64,000 bases of DNA, from positions 1 through 64,000 of the forward strand of contig JARIED010000007.1 in the NCBI GenBank assembly GCA_029266945.1. The letters run 5' to 3'. Numbering within the stretch: the stretch's first letter is position 1; every line of letters starts with the position of its first letter. The notes under the pieces were generated by a model. The model searched no databases, was not told the DNA's origin, and worked only from the letters and a program-made list of their open reading frames with translations. Made by a program: the position numbers and the translations under genes. This DNA is from Slackia sp. Its GTDB lineage: Bacteria > Actinomycetota > Coriobacteriia > Coriobacteriales > Eggerthellaceae. This document shows positions 56,164-64,000 of this stretch, piece by piece.

Positions 56164-58281
56164 ATGGACGATTCTCGCATCACGCAATCCGATCGGGCCT
56201 GGCCCGACGACGCGTTCCGGGCCGTCGAAGGGGAACAGGCCCCCATGCCCTCCCGGACGCCCCTGAGCGCCGAATGGCAGGCGTATCGCGACGCGCTGGT
56301 TTCGTATGCGCGCGCAGGGGCGGTTGCGCTTCCGCCGAACGACGCCCGCAACGCCGTTCCCGTGTCGCTGCGCCCTGGCAGGCATTCCGTGCATCATTCA
56401 TATATATGGCTCGGCGGGCTCTCTGTCGTGGGCACTATCGTGCTCATCATGCTCGTCTCTTCGGTCGGCTCCATCATGTCGATGATCGAAGGCGGCCTTC
56501 CTGCGGTCATCGCGCTGGCAATGTCTGCGGGCGTCGGGCTGCTTACGGCCGCGGTCGTGGGCGCCGTGGTATTCGTTGCGCAGTGGCTTGCCTGGAAAAA
56601 CCTCAGCTACGAGCTCAGCGCGACGGGGTTTTCCCTGTTCTCGGGCATTATCAATAAAAAGCGCCGACACGTGCCGTATCGGCGCATCCAATCGGTCAAT
56701 CAGCAGGCGGGCGTGCTGCAGCGCGTGCTGGGCATCTGCGACGTGAAGATCGACACGGCGGGCGGCGCCGCCAACAAAGCCGTCACGCTTCGCTATGTGC
56801 GCACCGCAGAAGCCGAGGCGCTGCGTTCCGAGCTGTTCCGTCGCAAGAAAGTGCTGCTGGCGGGTGGCACGCTCGATGAATTCGGAACGGCGTACGTGAA
56901 CGGCGCGGTGGTTCCCTCGGCGTGGATGCTCGCCTGCGCCGGCGGCGATGCGCGTGCTGTGAAGATCGCATTCGGCGCCGACCCCGCTACGGTTGACGTG
57001 CCTCTTGATCGGGCATGCGTCGCGACGGGCGTCAGGGCGTCCTCTCAGGGCAACGTGCTCGACGGCGCGGACGAGATCCTCAACGACATGCGCGGCGTGT
57101 TCGGCGGCCAAGAGGTGGCCACGGGCGCCGTTGCCTACGAGGCGGGTTTGAGCAATAAAGAGCTGCTTTTCGCGGGCCTTTCGGGCGCCGCGGGGCGCTT
57201 CGGCGTGATCATCGCGGGCATCATCGGCCTGGCGGGCACGGTGGCGCAGTTTTTCGAGTCGAATATCGAGGAATGGGTCGAAGGCGCGGTTGCGGGCGTT
57301 TCGGCCGACGCCCCGCTGACCGACCAGGGCGTCGCGGCGCTGAGCGGCCTGTTCGGTTCGTTCGCGTGGCAGGTGGCGCTGTGGGCCGTCGTGTCGGTTC
57401 TGGCCCTCTGGGCGTTTTCCGTCGTCGGAACCGTCGTTCAGTACGGCGGATTCAAGGTGCGCCGCCGCGAGAGCCGCATCGAGGTCGAGCACGGCCTGCT
57501 GCAGCGCACGTTCCACGGCATCGACGTCGATCGCGTGCAGACGGTCGTCGTGAAGGAGTCGTTCGTGCGGCGTCTGCTCGGCTATTGCGAGCTTTCGGTG
57601 GGCAAAATCGATTCGGTCGCGCAGGATTCCCAGGATGGGAGCGCATCGGCGCGCGGCATGGTGATTCATCCCTTCGTGAAGACCGCCCGCGTTCCCGAGC
57701 TGCTTGAGGGCCTGCTTCCCGAGTTCTCCGACATGCCCGTTCAGACGGTGCGGCCTGCACCTGTCGCCTTGCGCCGCGCCATCGTGCGCAAGGCGGTCAT
57801 TCGCAGCACCGTGTTTTGGCTGACGGCGTGCGTGGTCGTCGGCAGGGTGGCGCTCGAGGCGGCGCTGCGCGCGGGCGTTCTTGCGATGGAGCCCGGCATG
57901 CTCGCTGCTTTGGAGGTCGGCTTCGCCTCGGTCGTGGCGCTGTGCATCATCGCGATGGCGCTCAACGTGGTCGATGCGATCCTGTGGTACAAGGCGTCGG
58001 CTATGGGCTACGACCGTTCGTTCATGAGCGTCACCAACGGCGGCCTGTCGAGGCGCACGGCGGTGTTTCCGCGTAAGAAGATCCAGTTCGGATTCGTGAA
58101 AACCAATCCGTTCCAGCGAGCGGCGCATGTTGCCATCGTGAACGCCCGTACGGCCGCAGGCGTCGGCGGCACTACCGAGCAGCTGTGGGACGTGGCCGAA
58201 GAAGACGCCGACCGCTGGATGGAATGGGTGCGCCCGCGAGGAACGTCCCGCGCGCCCGAAACCGCCGAAGACGTTTCGTAG
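56164..58281 (+). CDS. multi-PH-domain membrane protein (YdbT-like)
   Basis: 705 residues. A hydrophilic start (1-80) is followed by three cycles of paired membrane segments plus a PH domain: first PH with SGIINKKRRHVPYRRIQSVN, second with EVEHGLLQRTFHGIDVDRVQ, third with MSVTNGGLSRRTAVFPRKKI. A loop of about 60 residues (DARAVKIAFGADPATVD onward) is inserted before the middle pair. It is larger than Bacillus YdbT (about 490). It probably forms a complex with the adjacent YdbS-like protein. Confidence 0.85.
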   Translation: MDDSRITQSDRAWPDDAFRAVEGEQAPMPSRTPLSAEWQAYRDALVSYARAGAVALPPNDARNAVPVSLRPGRHSVHHSYIWLGGLSVVGTIVLIMLVSSVGSIMSMIEGGLPAVIALAMSAGVGLLTAAVVGAVVFVAQWLAWKNLSYELSATGFSLFSGIINKKRRHVPYRRIQSVNQQAGVLQRVLGICDVKIDTAGGAANKAVTLRYVRTAEAEALRSELFRRKKVLLAGGTLDEFGTAYVNGAVVPSAWMLACAGGDARAVKIAFGADPATVDVPLDRACVATGVRASSQGNVLDGADEILNDMRGVFGGQEVATGAVAYEAGLSNKELLFAGLSGAAGRFGVIIAGIIGLAGTVAQFFESNIEEWVEGAVAGVSADAPLTDQGVAALSGLFGSFAWQVALWAVVSVLALWAFSVVGTVVQYGGFKVRRRESRIEVEHGLLQRTFHGIDVDRVQTVVVKESFVRRLLGYCELSVGKIDSVAQDSQDGSASARGMVIHPFVKTARVPELLEGLLPEFSDMPVQTVRPAPVALRRAIVRKAVIRSTVFWLTACVVVGRVALEAALRAGVLAMEPGMLAALEVGFASVVALCIIAMALNVVDAILWYKASAMGYDRSFMSVTNGGLSRRTAVFPRKKIQFGFVKTNPFQRAAHVAIVNARTAAGVGGTTEQLWDVAEEDADRWMEWVRPRGTSRAPETAEDVS

Positions 58282-58426
58282 AAAGCGCTTCGTCGAGGCG
58301 GATCGAACGCCGTCGCGCCGTTTTTGCATTCCGAGGCTCGTTTTCGGGGAGAAAAACCCCACATCGGGGCCTTGCGTGATGGATTGGTAACGCACGCCGA
58401 GCCAATGCTGCGGCTGCGGTGCCCCA

Positions 58427-58435
58427 TGCTAGAAT
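58427..58435 (+). promoter_or_regulatory. extended -10 upstream of the hemolysin III gene
   Basis: TGCTAGAAT ends 7 bp before ATG 58443. If used, transcription would start at or one base before the A of the start codon, giving a leaderless message. Confidence 0.4.
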
Positions 58436-58442
58436 GTCGGCC

Positions 58443-59282
58443 ATGGATACTACGACAAAGAACACCACCACCGCCGACGGCGCGTCTTGTGCGACCGCCG
58501 CGGCGTCGGGCGAGGCCGCGGCCTGCGCCTCTTCCGCATCCCACGCGTGGGAAATTTCCAATTTCAAGAAGTCGCGCGCGGAAGAAAAGGCCGAAAAACG
58601 GGCCTCCAAGTGCCCCGACCCGACGGCCGGCGCGCCGCGTTCGAAGAAGAACGTGCGCGACTACACGGTGGGCGAGGAAATCGCCAATTCCATCTCGCAC
58701 GGCATCGGCGCCGCGCTCGCCGTGGCGGCCATCCCCATCTGCGTCGTGGCGGCCGTTTCCCACGGCGGCGGCGTGGCCTTGGCGGCGGCGTTGATCTACA
58801 CCATTTCGATGCTGCTCGAATACGTCGCCTCCACGCTCTATCACGCGCTGGTTCCCATTCCCGCCAAAAAGGTGTTCAAGGTCATCGATCATTCGGCGAT
58901 CTACCTGTTCATCGCGGGCAGCTACACGCCCTTCTGCCTGATTACGCTGGCCGATTCCAACGGCATGCTGCTATGCCTGGCTGTGTGGGCGCTGGCCATC
59001 GTGGGCGTGGCGCTCGAAGCGTTCTGGGTGTTCCGCCCGCGCTGGATTTCCGCGGTCATCTATCTGCTTTTGGGCTGGTGCGTGGTCGGCTTCCTGCCGC
59101 CGCTGATCGCCAGCTTGCCGTTCCCCGGCCTCATGCTGCTGCTGGCGGGCGGCATTTGCTACAGCATCGGCTGCATCTTCTACGTGTTGAAGAAGATTCC
59201 CTACATGCACACCGTGTTCCACGTGTGGGTGTTTGCGGGCAGCGTGCTGCAGTTCCTTTCTATCGTGTTGTACGTGCTGTAA
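58443..59282 (+). CDS. hemolysin III / PAQR-family membrane protein
   Basis: 279 residues from ATG 58443. An in-frame ATG at 58419 is possible, but neither start has a Shine-Dalgarno. An Ala/Ser/Lys-rich cytoplasmic N-terminus of about 70 residues precedes YTVGEEIANSISHGIGAALA and seven membrane segments. YVASTLYHAL, FKVIDHSAIYLFIAGSYTP and a C-terminal HTVFHVWVFAGSVLQF supply the conserved Ser/His/Asp/His metal-site residues of the PAQR fold. A lipid hydrolase or receptor-like role is likely rather than a toxin. Confidence 0.9.
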   Translation: MDTTTKNTTTADGASCATAAASGEAAACASSASHAWEISNFKKSRAEEKAEKRASKCPDPTAGAPRSKKNVRDYTVGEEIANSISHGIGAALAVAAIPICVVAAVSHGGGVALAAALIYTISMLLEYVASTLYHALVPIPAKKVFKVIDHSAIYLFIAGSYTPFCLITLADSNGMLLCLAVWALAIVGVALEAFWVFRPRWISAVIYLLLGWCVVGFLPPLIASLPFPGLMLLLAGGICYSIGCIFYVLKKIPYMHTVFHVWVFAGSVLQFLSIVLYVL

Positions 59283-59340
59283 GCGCGTGTGTTTATCCGC
59301 CTGGTAGGCGGCGAGCTTGAAAAGGTTGTGACATATCCCC

Positions 59341-60669
59341 ATGGACGTCGGCATAAGCATTCTGGTCACGTTCGTTCTCATCCTGGTGAACGGGTATTTT
59401 TCCGCATCGGAGATGGCCCTGGTCAACGCACGCAGGGTCGTTCTTCAGAAGGAGGCGGAGGAGGGCTCCAAGAAGGCGGCTACCGCCCTTGAGCTGGCCT
59501 CCGATTCCGACCGCTTCCTGGCAACCATCCAGGTCGCGATCACGTTGGTAGGATTTTTCGCCTCGGCCGCCGCGGCGACGAATCTTTCCGATCCGCTGGC
59601 CCAGTGGATGTCGTCGTTCGGCATCGATTGGCTGGCCTTCGCGGCGCCTGCTCTGGCTCCCGTCCTGATCACGTTGATCGTGTCGTATTTCAGCATCGTC
59701 ATCGGCGAGCTCGTGCCTAAGCGCATCGCGCTTGCGTCGGCCGAATCGGTCTCCAAGACCGTCGCCGGTCCCTTGAAGGTGTTCCAGAAGGTCGCGAGCC
59801 CCATCGTGCGCTTCACGGCCGCTTCTGCGAACCTGATCGCCCGCCTGATGGGCGTGAAGAGCGCCGACGAGCGCCAGGAGGTCTCCGAGGAAGAGATTCG
59901 CTACATCGTGGCCGATAACGAAGAGCTCGACGACGACGAGAAGCGCATGATCCACGAGGTGCTCGACCTGGGCGACGCCACGGCCGAAGACGCCATGACC
60001 CCGCGCGTCGACGTGATCGCCGCCGAAGACACCGAAACGGTGCGCCAGGTACTCGACCGCATGCGCGGCACCGGCTACTCGCGCCTCCCCGTCTATAATG
60101 ACGACCTCGATAACGTCGTGGGCGTCGTTCGCTACAAGGACCTGATCAATCCGCTGCTCGATGGCAAAGGGACCGACACGGTCGACCAGTACATGGCGGA
60201 GGCGGGCTTCGTGCCTGAAAGCAAGGCGCTGCTGCCCTTGCTCAACGAGATGCAAACGAATCGTCAACAGATGGCGATCATTGTCGACGAGTACGGCGGA
60301 ACAGCCGGTTTAATTACCATCGAAGACATCGTGGAAGAGATCGTCGGCGAAATCGTCGACGAGACCGACTTCGGCGAAAACGAGCACGTCACGCGCCTGT
60401 CCGACAACGAATGGCTCGCCGCGGGCTCGATTCCGTGCGACGAGGCCGTCGAGCTGGGATGGCCCGTGAAGGAAGACGAAAGCTACGAGACCGTCGTGGG
60501 CTGGCTGATGGACAGGTTCGACCGCGTGCCTCAGCTGGGCGACGAGTTCGCCGTCGACGGATACGTGTTCAAGGTCCAGCAGATGCGCCGCCGCCGCGTT
60601 TCTCAGCTGCGCGTCACGCGCACGTCCGACGCCGCGAAGCAGGAGGAGCAGCCGCTGGAGACGGAATAA
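59341..60669 (+). CDS. CNNM/CorC-type hemolysin-family transporter with CBS domains
   Basis: 442 residues. An N-terminal DUF21 membrane domain (FVLILVNGYFSASEMALVNA; three or four segments) is followed by a CBS pair (EDAMTPRVDVIAAE; VVGVVRYKDLINPL) and a C-terminal CorC/HlyC transporter-associated domain (MAIIVDEYGGTAGLITIED). Family members act in magnesium or sodium-coupled divalent cation export. It follows the hemolysin III gene by 58 bp and may share its transcript. Confidence 0.93.
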   Translation: MDVGISILVTFVLILVNGYFSASEMALVNARRVVLQKEAEEGSKKAATALELASDSDRFLATIQVAITLVGFFASAAAATNLSDPLAQWMSSFGIDWLAFAAPALAPVLITLIVSYFSIVIGELVPKRIALASAESVSKTVAGPLKVFQKVASPIVRFTAASANLIARLMGVKSADERQEVSEEEIRYIVADNEELDDDEKRMIHEVLDLGDATAEDAMTPRVDVIAAEDTETVRQVLDRMRGTGYSRLPVYNDDLDNVVGVVRYKDLINPLLDGKGTDTVDQYMAEAGFVPESKALLPLLNEMQTNRQQMAIIVDEYGGTAGLITIEDIVEEIVGEIVDETDFGENEHVTRLSDNEWLAAGSIPCDEAVELGWPVKEDESYETVVGWLMDRFDRVPQLGDEFAVDGYVFKVQQMRRRRVSQLRVTRTSDAAKQEEQPLETE

Positions 60670-60708
60670 TTCGGCAGCACTGACCGCGGAAGAGAGAGGA
60701 GGCCGGGT

Positions 60709-61578
60709 ATGCTCGAGGCGAATCGCCTCCATCGTTCCGATGACGAGATCATAGCCGGCGTCTGCGCAGGCGCTGCCGAATGCTTCGACCTCGACCCGAT
60801 CGCGGTGCGGATCCTGGCCGTGTTGCTGGCAATCTGCACCGGCGGTCTGGCCGTCGCGGTCTACGTGGTCATGTGGCTCGTTCTGCCGAAAAGAATGGAA
60901 GTCCCCGCGCCGATCGCGTGCGCGGCATACGTTTCTGCGGCCGAGCCCATGCCTGCGGGCTTTCCCCGCAAGCATCGCGGCGCGGCGCCCGTGCCGCCTG
61001 CGGGGTTCGTGGTAGACGACGGCTGCTGCAAGCTTGCGCCTACCGTGGCGTCCATGAACCAGGCCGAAGAGCCGTGCGAGTGCTGCGGCATGTCGGGCTG
61101 GTCGCGCCTGTGCGTGTGGCTCGGCTCGAGCCTTTTGGCCGTCGATGCGGCGCTTCTGTTCGGCCACCTGGTCGAAGGCATCGTCTGGTGGCAGCTGTGG
61201 CCCGTTCTGTGCGTGGTATCGGGCCTCGTGCTGATGGTGGTGCCCTCGAAGAAGGGTTCATTCGCCCACCGCTTCTCGTGCGGTCTGGTGGTCGTCGCGG
61301 CGAGCGTCGTCATGCTATTCATGTCGATCGGCATCCTGGCCCCCTCGTCGGCGTTCTATGCCATGGCCAAGCTGTGGCCCATCGCCCTTATCATGGCGGG
61401 CCTCGTGGTCATGAACGTGTCGATCCATGACCAGATGTTCGATTTCGGGCTTGCGCTGTGCGTAATCGTGGTCTGCGTGGCCATGTGCACGGTGTTCGCC
61501 CTTCCCGGCACGTTGGAACAGGTCACCGTGAACCTGCCGTTCGGGCCGAGAACCTACCATATCAATCCGTGGCTGTAG
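60709..61578 (+). CDS. PspC-domain membrane protein, long form
   Basis: 289 residues, AGAGAGGAGGCC upstream. An N-terminal PspC domain (RSDDEIIAGVCAGAAECFDL; VRILAVLLAICTGGLAVAVY) is followed by a cysteine-rich cytoplasmic loop (DDGCCKLAP; PCECCGMSGW) and five or so further membrane segments. The Cys clusters could bind metal or respond to redox. PspC proteins sense envelope stress; the second PspC gene follows by 13 bp. Confidence 0.88.
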   Translation: MLEANRLHRSDDEIIAGVCAGAAECFDLDPIAVRILAVLLAICTGGLAVAVYVVMWLVLPKRMEVPAPIACAAYVSAAEPMPAGFPRKHRGAAPVPPAGFVVDDGCCKLAPTVASMNQAEEPCECCGMSGWSRLCVWLGSSLLAVDAALLFGHLVEGIVWWQLWPVLCVVSGLVLMVVPSKKGSFAHRFSCGLVVVAASVVMLFMSIGILAPSSAFYAMAKLWPIALIMAGLVVMNVSIHDQMFDFGLALCVIVVCVAMCTVFALPGTLEQVTVNLPFGPRTYHINPWL

Positions 61579-61591
61579 GAAGGGGTGCGTG

Positions 61592-62020
61592 ATGGCCGAT
61601 TATCGAAATGCCCCGCGTCGCCCCCGTGCCGCAGTCGTGCTCGGCGTGGCCCTGATCGCGTTCGGCTTGCTCAGCCTGGCGGGAAATATCGTTCCGCACG
61701 GCATCTGGGTGCAGGTGGGCGCCGTCATCGGCGTGATCTGGCGCATCCTGTGGCCTTGCGCGCTGGTCGCTGCGGGCGGATACCTGCTGTGGGCCTCGAA
61801 GCGCGGCAAGCTTGCGGGTTTCGTTTCGTCGCGCCCGCGCGGGCCGTTCCGCCGCAGCATCGCCGACAAGCGATTCCTGGGCGTATGCGGCGGTATCGCG
61901 TACTACTTCGGCGTCGATTCGACGGTCGTGCGCGTGATCGCGGTGATCCTGCTGGTCATGTCGCCGCCTACGGTGCTGTTCGCCTATATTCTCGTGGCGC
62001 TGCTGGTGCCGCGCGCCTAG
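61592..62020 (+). CDS. PspC-domain membrane protein, short form
   Basis: 142 residues from ATG 61592 (AGGAAGGGG upstream; GTG one codon earlier is possible). Two membrane segments come first (about 13-32 and 43-65). A basic loop leads into a C-terminal PspC domain (SIADKRFLGVCGGIAYYFGV; VRVIAVILLVMSPPTVLFAY). The domain order is reversed relative to the neighbour, where PspC is N-terminal. It is the last gene of the pair. Confidence 0.88.
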   Translation: MADYRNAPRRPRAAVVLGVALIAFGLLSLAGNIVPHGIWVQVGAVIGVIWRILWPCALVAAGGYLLWASKRGKLAGFVSSRPRGPFRRSIADKRFLGVCGGIAYYFGVDSTVVRVIAVILLVMSPPTVLFAYILVALLVPRA

Positions 62021-62162
62021 CGGGCGGCGTTTTCGCGCCGGCGAGTGGCGTCGAAAGCGTCGTTTTTAACCCAGGCGGCTGTCCTCTTCTTCTCTGTCGA
62101 AATACATAATGCCTGATGGATAGCGCATAATTCTGTGCTTTGCTCCCAGGGCCTTCGCACTG

Positions 62163-62291
62163 TTGGCCAACGCCTGCGCTATCGAGTACAATAACTGAGT
62201 TTCGTGACCGTATGCGCAGGACGGCGTGTTGCTTTCGACCGCCGCGCGCCGACGTTTCCGTCGGGGCCCTGCGCCGTATAGGGGAGTATGT
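62163..62291 (+). promoter_or_regulatory. promoter and three-way-junction leader of the beta-barrel protein gene
   Basis: Candidate promoter TTGGCC (62163-62168), 18 bp, TACAAT (62187-62192). The transcript then folds as P1 GCGCAGG (62214-62220) with CCTGCGC (62268-62274), enclosing P2 CGGCG (62222-62226) / CGCCG (62240-62244) and P3 CCGACG (62249-62254) / CGTCGG (62259-62264, loop TTTC). The ribosome site GGGGAG begins 7 nt after P1. It matches no riboswitch class I can name. Confidence 0.45.
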
Positions 62292-63011
62292 TTGGCTCGA
62301 CAGGCATCACATAGCTCGCTTAGCCTGGCGCCTCTGGCATTGGGCGCGTGTATTCTCGCCGTGGTAGCGGCGGTTTCCGCGTTCATGATGCAGCCGGCCG
62401 TCGCGTCGCATGATGTCGATGTCGACACGATCGGTATCGGCGATGCCCGCAATACCGCCGAAGGAGCCCCCGCCTCTTCCGCCGACCGCATGCGTGCGGC
62501 AAGCGCGGACACGGCGTCGGTTTCTTCGTCTGCCACGCGCTCCATCACCGTGAGCGACCCCGATCCGGTCATCGTCATTTCGGCATACGACGCCACCAAC
62601 GCATCCACCGCTGCGGCTGCCATGGAGCTCGGCACCACCGACCCGCTTCCTACGGCCCCGCATATCGTGCCCGACGAAAGCGATGGCTGGACCTTGGGCA
62701 ACGCCTCGGCCTACAGCCATGCCGACAACGATGACGGCAAGGGCAACTTCGGCACCGACGTCACCGCATCGGGCGTGCCGCTGTCCAGCGAAGGCTTGAC
62801 GGTCGCCGTTCCCGAATCTCAGGCGCATCTTCTGGGCCATGCTGTGGCCCTTCGTTACGGCGAAACCGTCATCGTGGCCACGGTCACCGACACCGGCGGC
62901 TTCGGGTCGTACGGTCGCGCACTCGATCTTGCTCCCGGATGCTGGAAGGCCTTCGGAGTGACCGACGTGCACGACTGGGGCGTTCGCTCGGTATACTACA
63001 AATTCCTATAA
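62292..63011 (+). CDS. secreted double-psi beta-barrel (RlpA/3D-like) protein
   Basis: 239 residues from TTG 62292, chosen for GGGGAG 5 bp upstream. An uncleaved or cleaved export signal (LAPLALGACILAVVAAVSAF) is followed by a Thr/Ser/Ala-rich region of about 100 residues without a fold. The C-terminal domain has VTASGVPLSSEGLTVAVPE, then VATVTDTGGFGSYGRALDLA and a final YYKFL. This pattern resembles RlpA or 3D domains of cell-wall lytic enzymes; the conserved Asp-containing TDTGG and ALDLAP blocks are present. It probably acts on peptidoglycan outside the cell. Confidence 0.8.
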   Translation: MARQASHSSLSLAPLALGACILAVVAAVSAFMMQPAVASHDVDVDTIGIGDARNTAEGAPASSADRMRAASADTASVSSSATRSITVSDPDPVIVISAYDATNASTAAAAMELGTTDPLPTAPHIVPDESDGWTLGNASAYSHADNDDGKGNFGTDVTASGVPLSSEGLTVAVPESQAHLLGHAVALRYGETVIVATVTDTGGFGSYGRALDLAPGCWKAFGVTDVHDWGVRSVYYKFL

Positions 63012-63065
63012 AGGAAACGGCGAGGATGCGCTTGGGGGCGCATCTTCTTTTTCAGGGGGCGTGCA

Positions 63066-63725
63066 ATGGCGAATGTCATCATCGTGGGTTGCGGTCGCGT
63101 CGGCTCTCAGCTGGCAACGTTGCTCTCGCAAAACGACGGCAACGTGTGCGTGGTCGACCGCAATGCCGAAGCGTTTTCCAACTTGAACAGAAATTTCAAC
63201 GGCACGACGCTGCAAGGCCTCGGCTTCGACGAGGACGTGCTGATCCGCGCGGGCGTCGAAGACGCCGACGTCGTGGCGGCGGTCACCCAGTCGGATAACT
63301 CCAACCTGATGGTGGTCGAGGTGGCGCGCCGCATCTTCCACGTGCCTCACGTCATCGCGCGCCTGTATAACCCCGCGCGCGAAAGGGCGTACATGCAGCT
63401 CGGTCTGGACTACGTGTGCGGCACTTCGCTCGTGGCAGAAGAGGTGTTCTCCAAGATCATGTCGGGCCACGGTAGCCATCTGGACACCTTCGGCGATTTC
63501 GAGATCCTGCGCTTCTCGCTCGATCTGTCCAGCACCATGCGCAAGCAGGTGAAGGTGTCCGAGCTCGAGCGCAATCACGGCATCCGCATCGTGGTGTTCG
63601 AGCGTCGCGACGGCAGCGCCAGCTCCATTCCTACGCGCGATAGCGTGCTGTATCACGGCGACAGCGTTTTGGCGTGCGTGCGTCACGACCTGCTCGCCGC
63701 CTTTTCCAAGTACATGCAGATGTAG
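63066..63725 (+). CDS. TrkA-family potassium uptake regulator, NAD-binding subunit
   Basis: 219 residues. A Rossmann RCK_N domain (ANVIIVGCGRVGSQLATLLS; VVDRNAEAFSNL) is followed by a C-terminal RCK_C domain (LERNHGIRIVVFERRDG; PTRDSVLYHGDSVLACVR). It is the cytoplasmic gating partner of a Trk/Ktr potassium channel, which is not in the window. A second TrkA-type gene follows by 21 bp; such pairs are known from Actinobacteria (CeoB/CeoC). Confidence 0.92.
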   Translation: MANVIIVGCGRVGSQLATLLSQNDGNVCVVDRNAEAFSNLNRNFNGTTLQGLGFDEDVLIRAGVEDADVVAAVTQSDNSNLMVVEVARRIFHVPHVIARLYNPARERAYMQLGLDYVCGTSLVAEEVFSKIMSGHGSHLDTFGDFEILRFSLDLSSTMRKQVKVSELERNHGIRIVVFERRDGSASSIPTRDSVLYHGDSVLACVRHDLLAAFSKYMQM

Positions 63726-63746
63726 TCTGCGGAACAGGGAGGACCG

Positions 63747-64000
63747 ATGTACATCGTCATCATGGGCGGCGGCAAGGTGGGCAACTATTTGGCCGACGTT
63801 CTTCTGAGGCAGCATCACGAAGTGGCCGTGCTCGAGGCGAACCGCGCCCAGGCCGACCGCCTGTCCATGGAGCTGCAGGGGCAGTACCTGATCATCAACG
63901 GCGACGGATGCGACTCCGACTTCCAGGAGGATGCGGGCATCCGCAACGCCGACGTGTTCGTAGCCGTTACCGGCCGCGACGACGATAACCTGGTGGCGTG
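63747..64000 (+). CDS. second TrkA-family potassium regulator (partial)
   Basis: The first 84 codons only, running off the right edge. MYIVIMGGGKVGNYLADVLL is the Rossmann start; LEANRAQADRL and GDGCDSDFQEDAGIRNADV follow. AGGGAGGACCG precedes ATG 63747. It probably forms a heteromer or parallel regulator with the gene at 63066. Confidence 0.9.
   Translation, partial: MYIVIMGGGKVGNYLADVLLRQHHEVAVLEANRAQADRLSMELQGQYLIINGDGCDSDFQEDAGIRNADVFVAVTGRDDDNLVA

Overview
This is a roughly 60% GC chromosomal window around a bacterial replication origin. Gene order, frequent GTG/TTG starts with strong AGGAGG-like sites, a Tat-exported flavin reductase next to a membrane-anchored LuxR regulator, and gut-anaerobe content all point to the Coriobacteriia, most likely the Eggerthellaceae. 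Genus cannot be fixed from the sequence alone. No phage, insertion sequence, transposon or CRISPR array was seen.

Origin region (1-14.8 kb). To the left, reading leftward, lie rpmH, rnpA, yidD, yidC, khpB (jag) and rsmG. To the right, reading rightward, lie a GHKL-ATPase/winged-helix gene, dnaA, dnaN, recF, a DUF721 (DciA-like) gene, gyrB and gyrA. Non-coding origin DNA sits on both sides of the GHKL gene and dnaA. The left part (3.3-4.3 kb) has DnaA-box-like sites and an iterated GTTGAAA motif. The right part (dnaA-dnaN gap) has a DnaA-trio-like tract. One perfect and two imperfect ParB sites (parS) lie at 34, 12172 and 19726.

Housekeeping block (15-32.8 kb). It holds tRNA-Ile, tRNA-Ala, a J-domain protein, TypA, a PrsA-like foldase lipoprotein, two tRNA-Ser genes, rpsF-ssb-rpsR-rplI, dnaB, a YhaO/YhaN-like nuclease pair, purA, purD, a HemN-like radical SAM enzyme and tRNA-Phe. 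An apparent deletion scar lies inside it: an ECF sigma gene that has lost its recognition helix, fused out of frame to what may be the tail of its anti-sigma factor.

Accessory block (32.9-45.8 kb). It holds a DUF3006 gene with a broken SLH/metallo-beta-lactamase hydrolase, the flavin reductase with its divergent LuxR regulator, TelA/XpaC, a lipoprotein nuclease, a HAD phosphatase, nagB (with a metal-binding-looking tail), nagA, and a TetR regulator with twin palindromic operators.

Membrane and cell-wall block (45.9-64 kb). It holds an HsmA-like membrane protein, cytochrome bd (cydAB), YqeY, a D-aspartate-ligase-like ATP-grasp enzyme beside an asparagine synthase, a MurE without the meso-DAP motif, two PH-domain proteins, hemolysin III, a CNNM/CBS transporter, two PspC proteins, a secreted beta-barrel protein behind a structured leader, and two TrkA-type potassium regulators, the second cut by the window edge. 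D-Asp ligase, asparagine synthase and MurE together suggest a peptidoglycan with a D-Asp/D-Asn cross-bridge.
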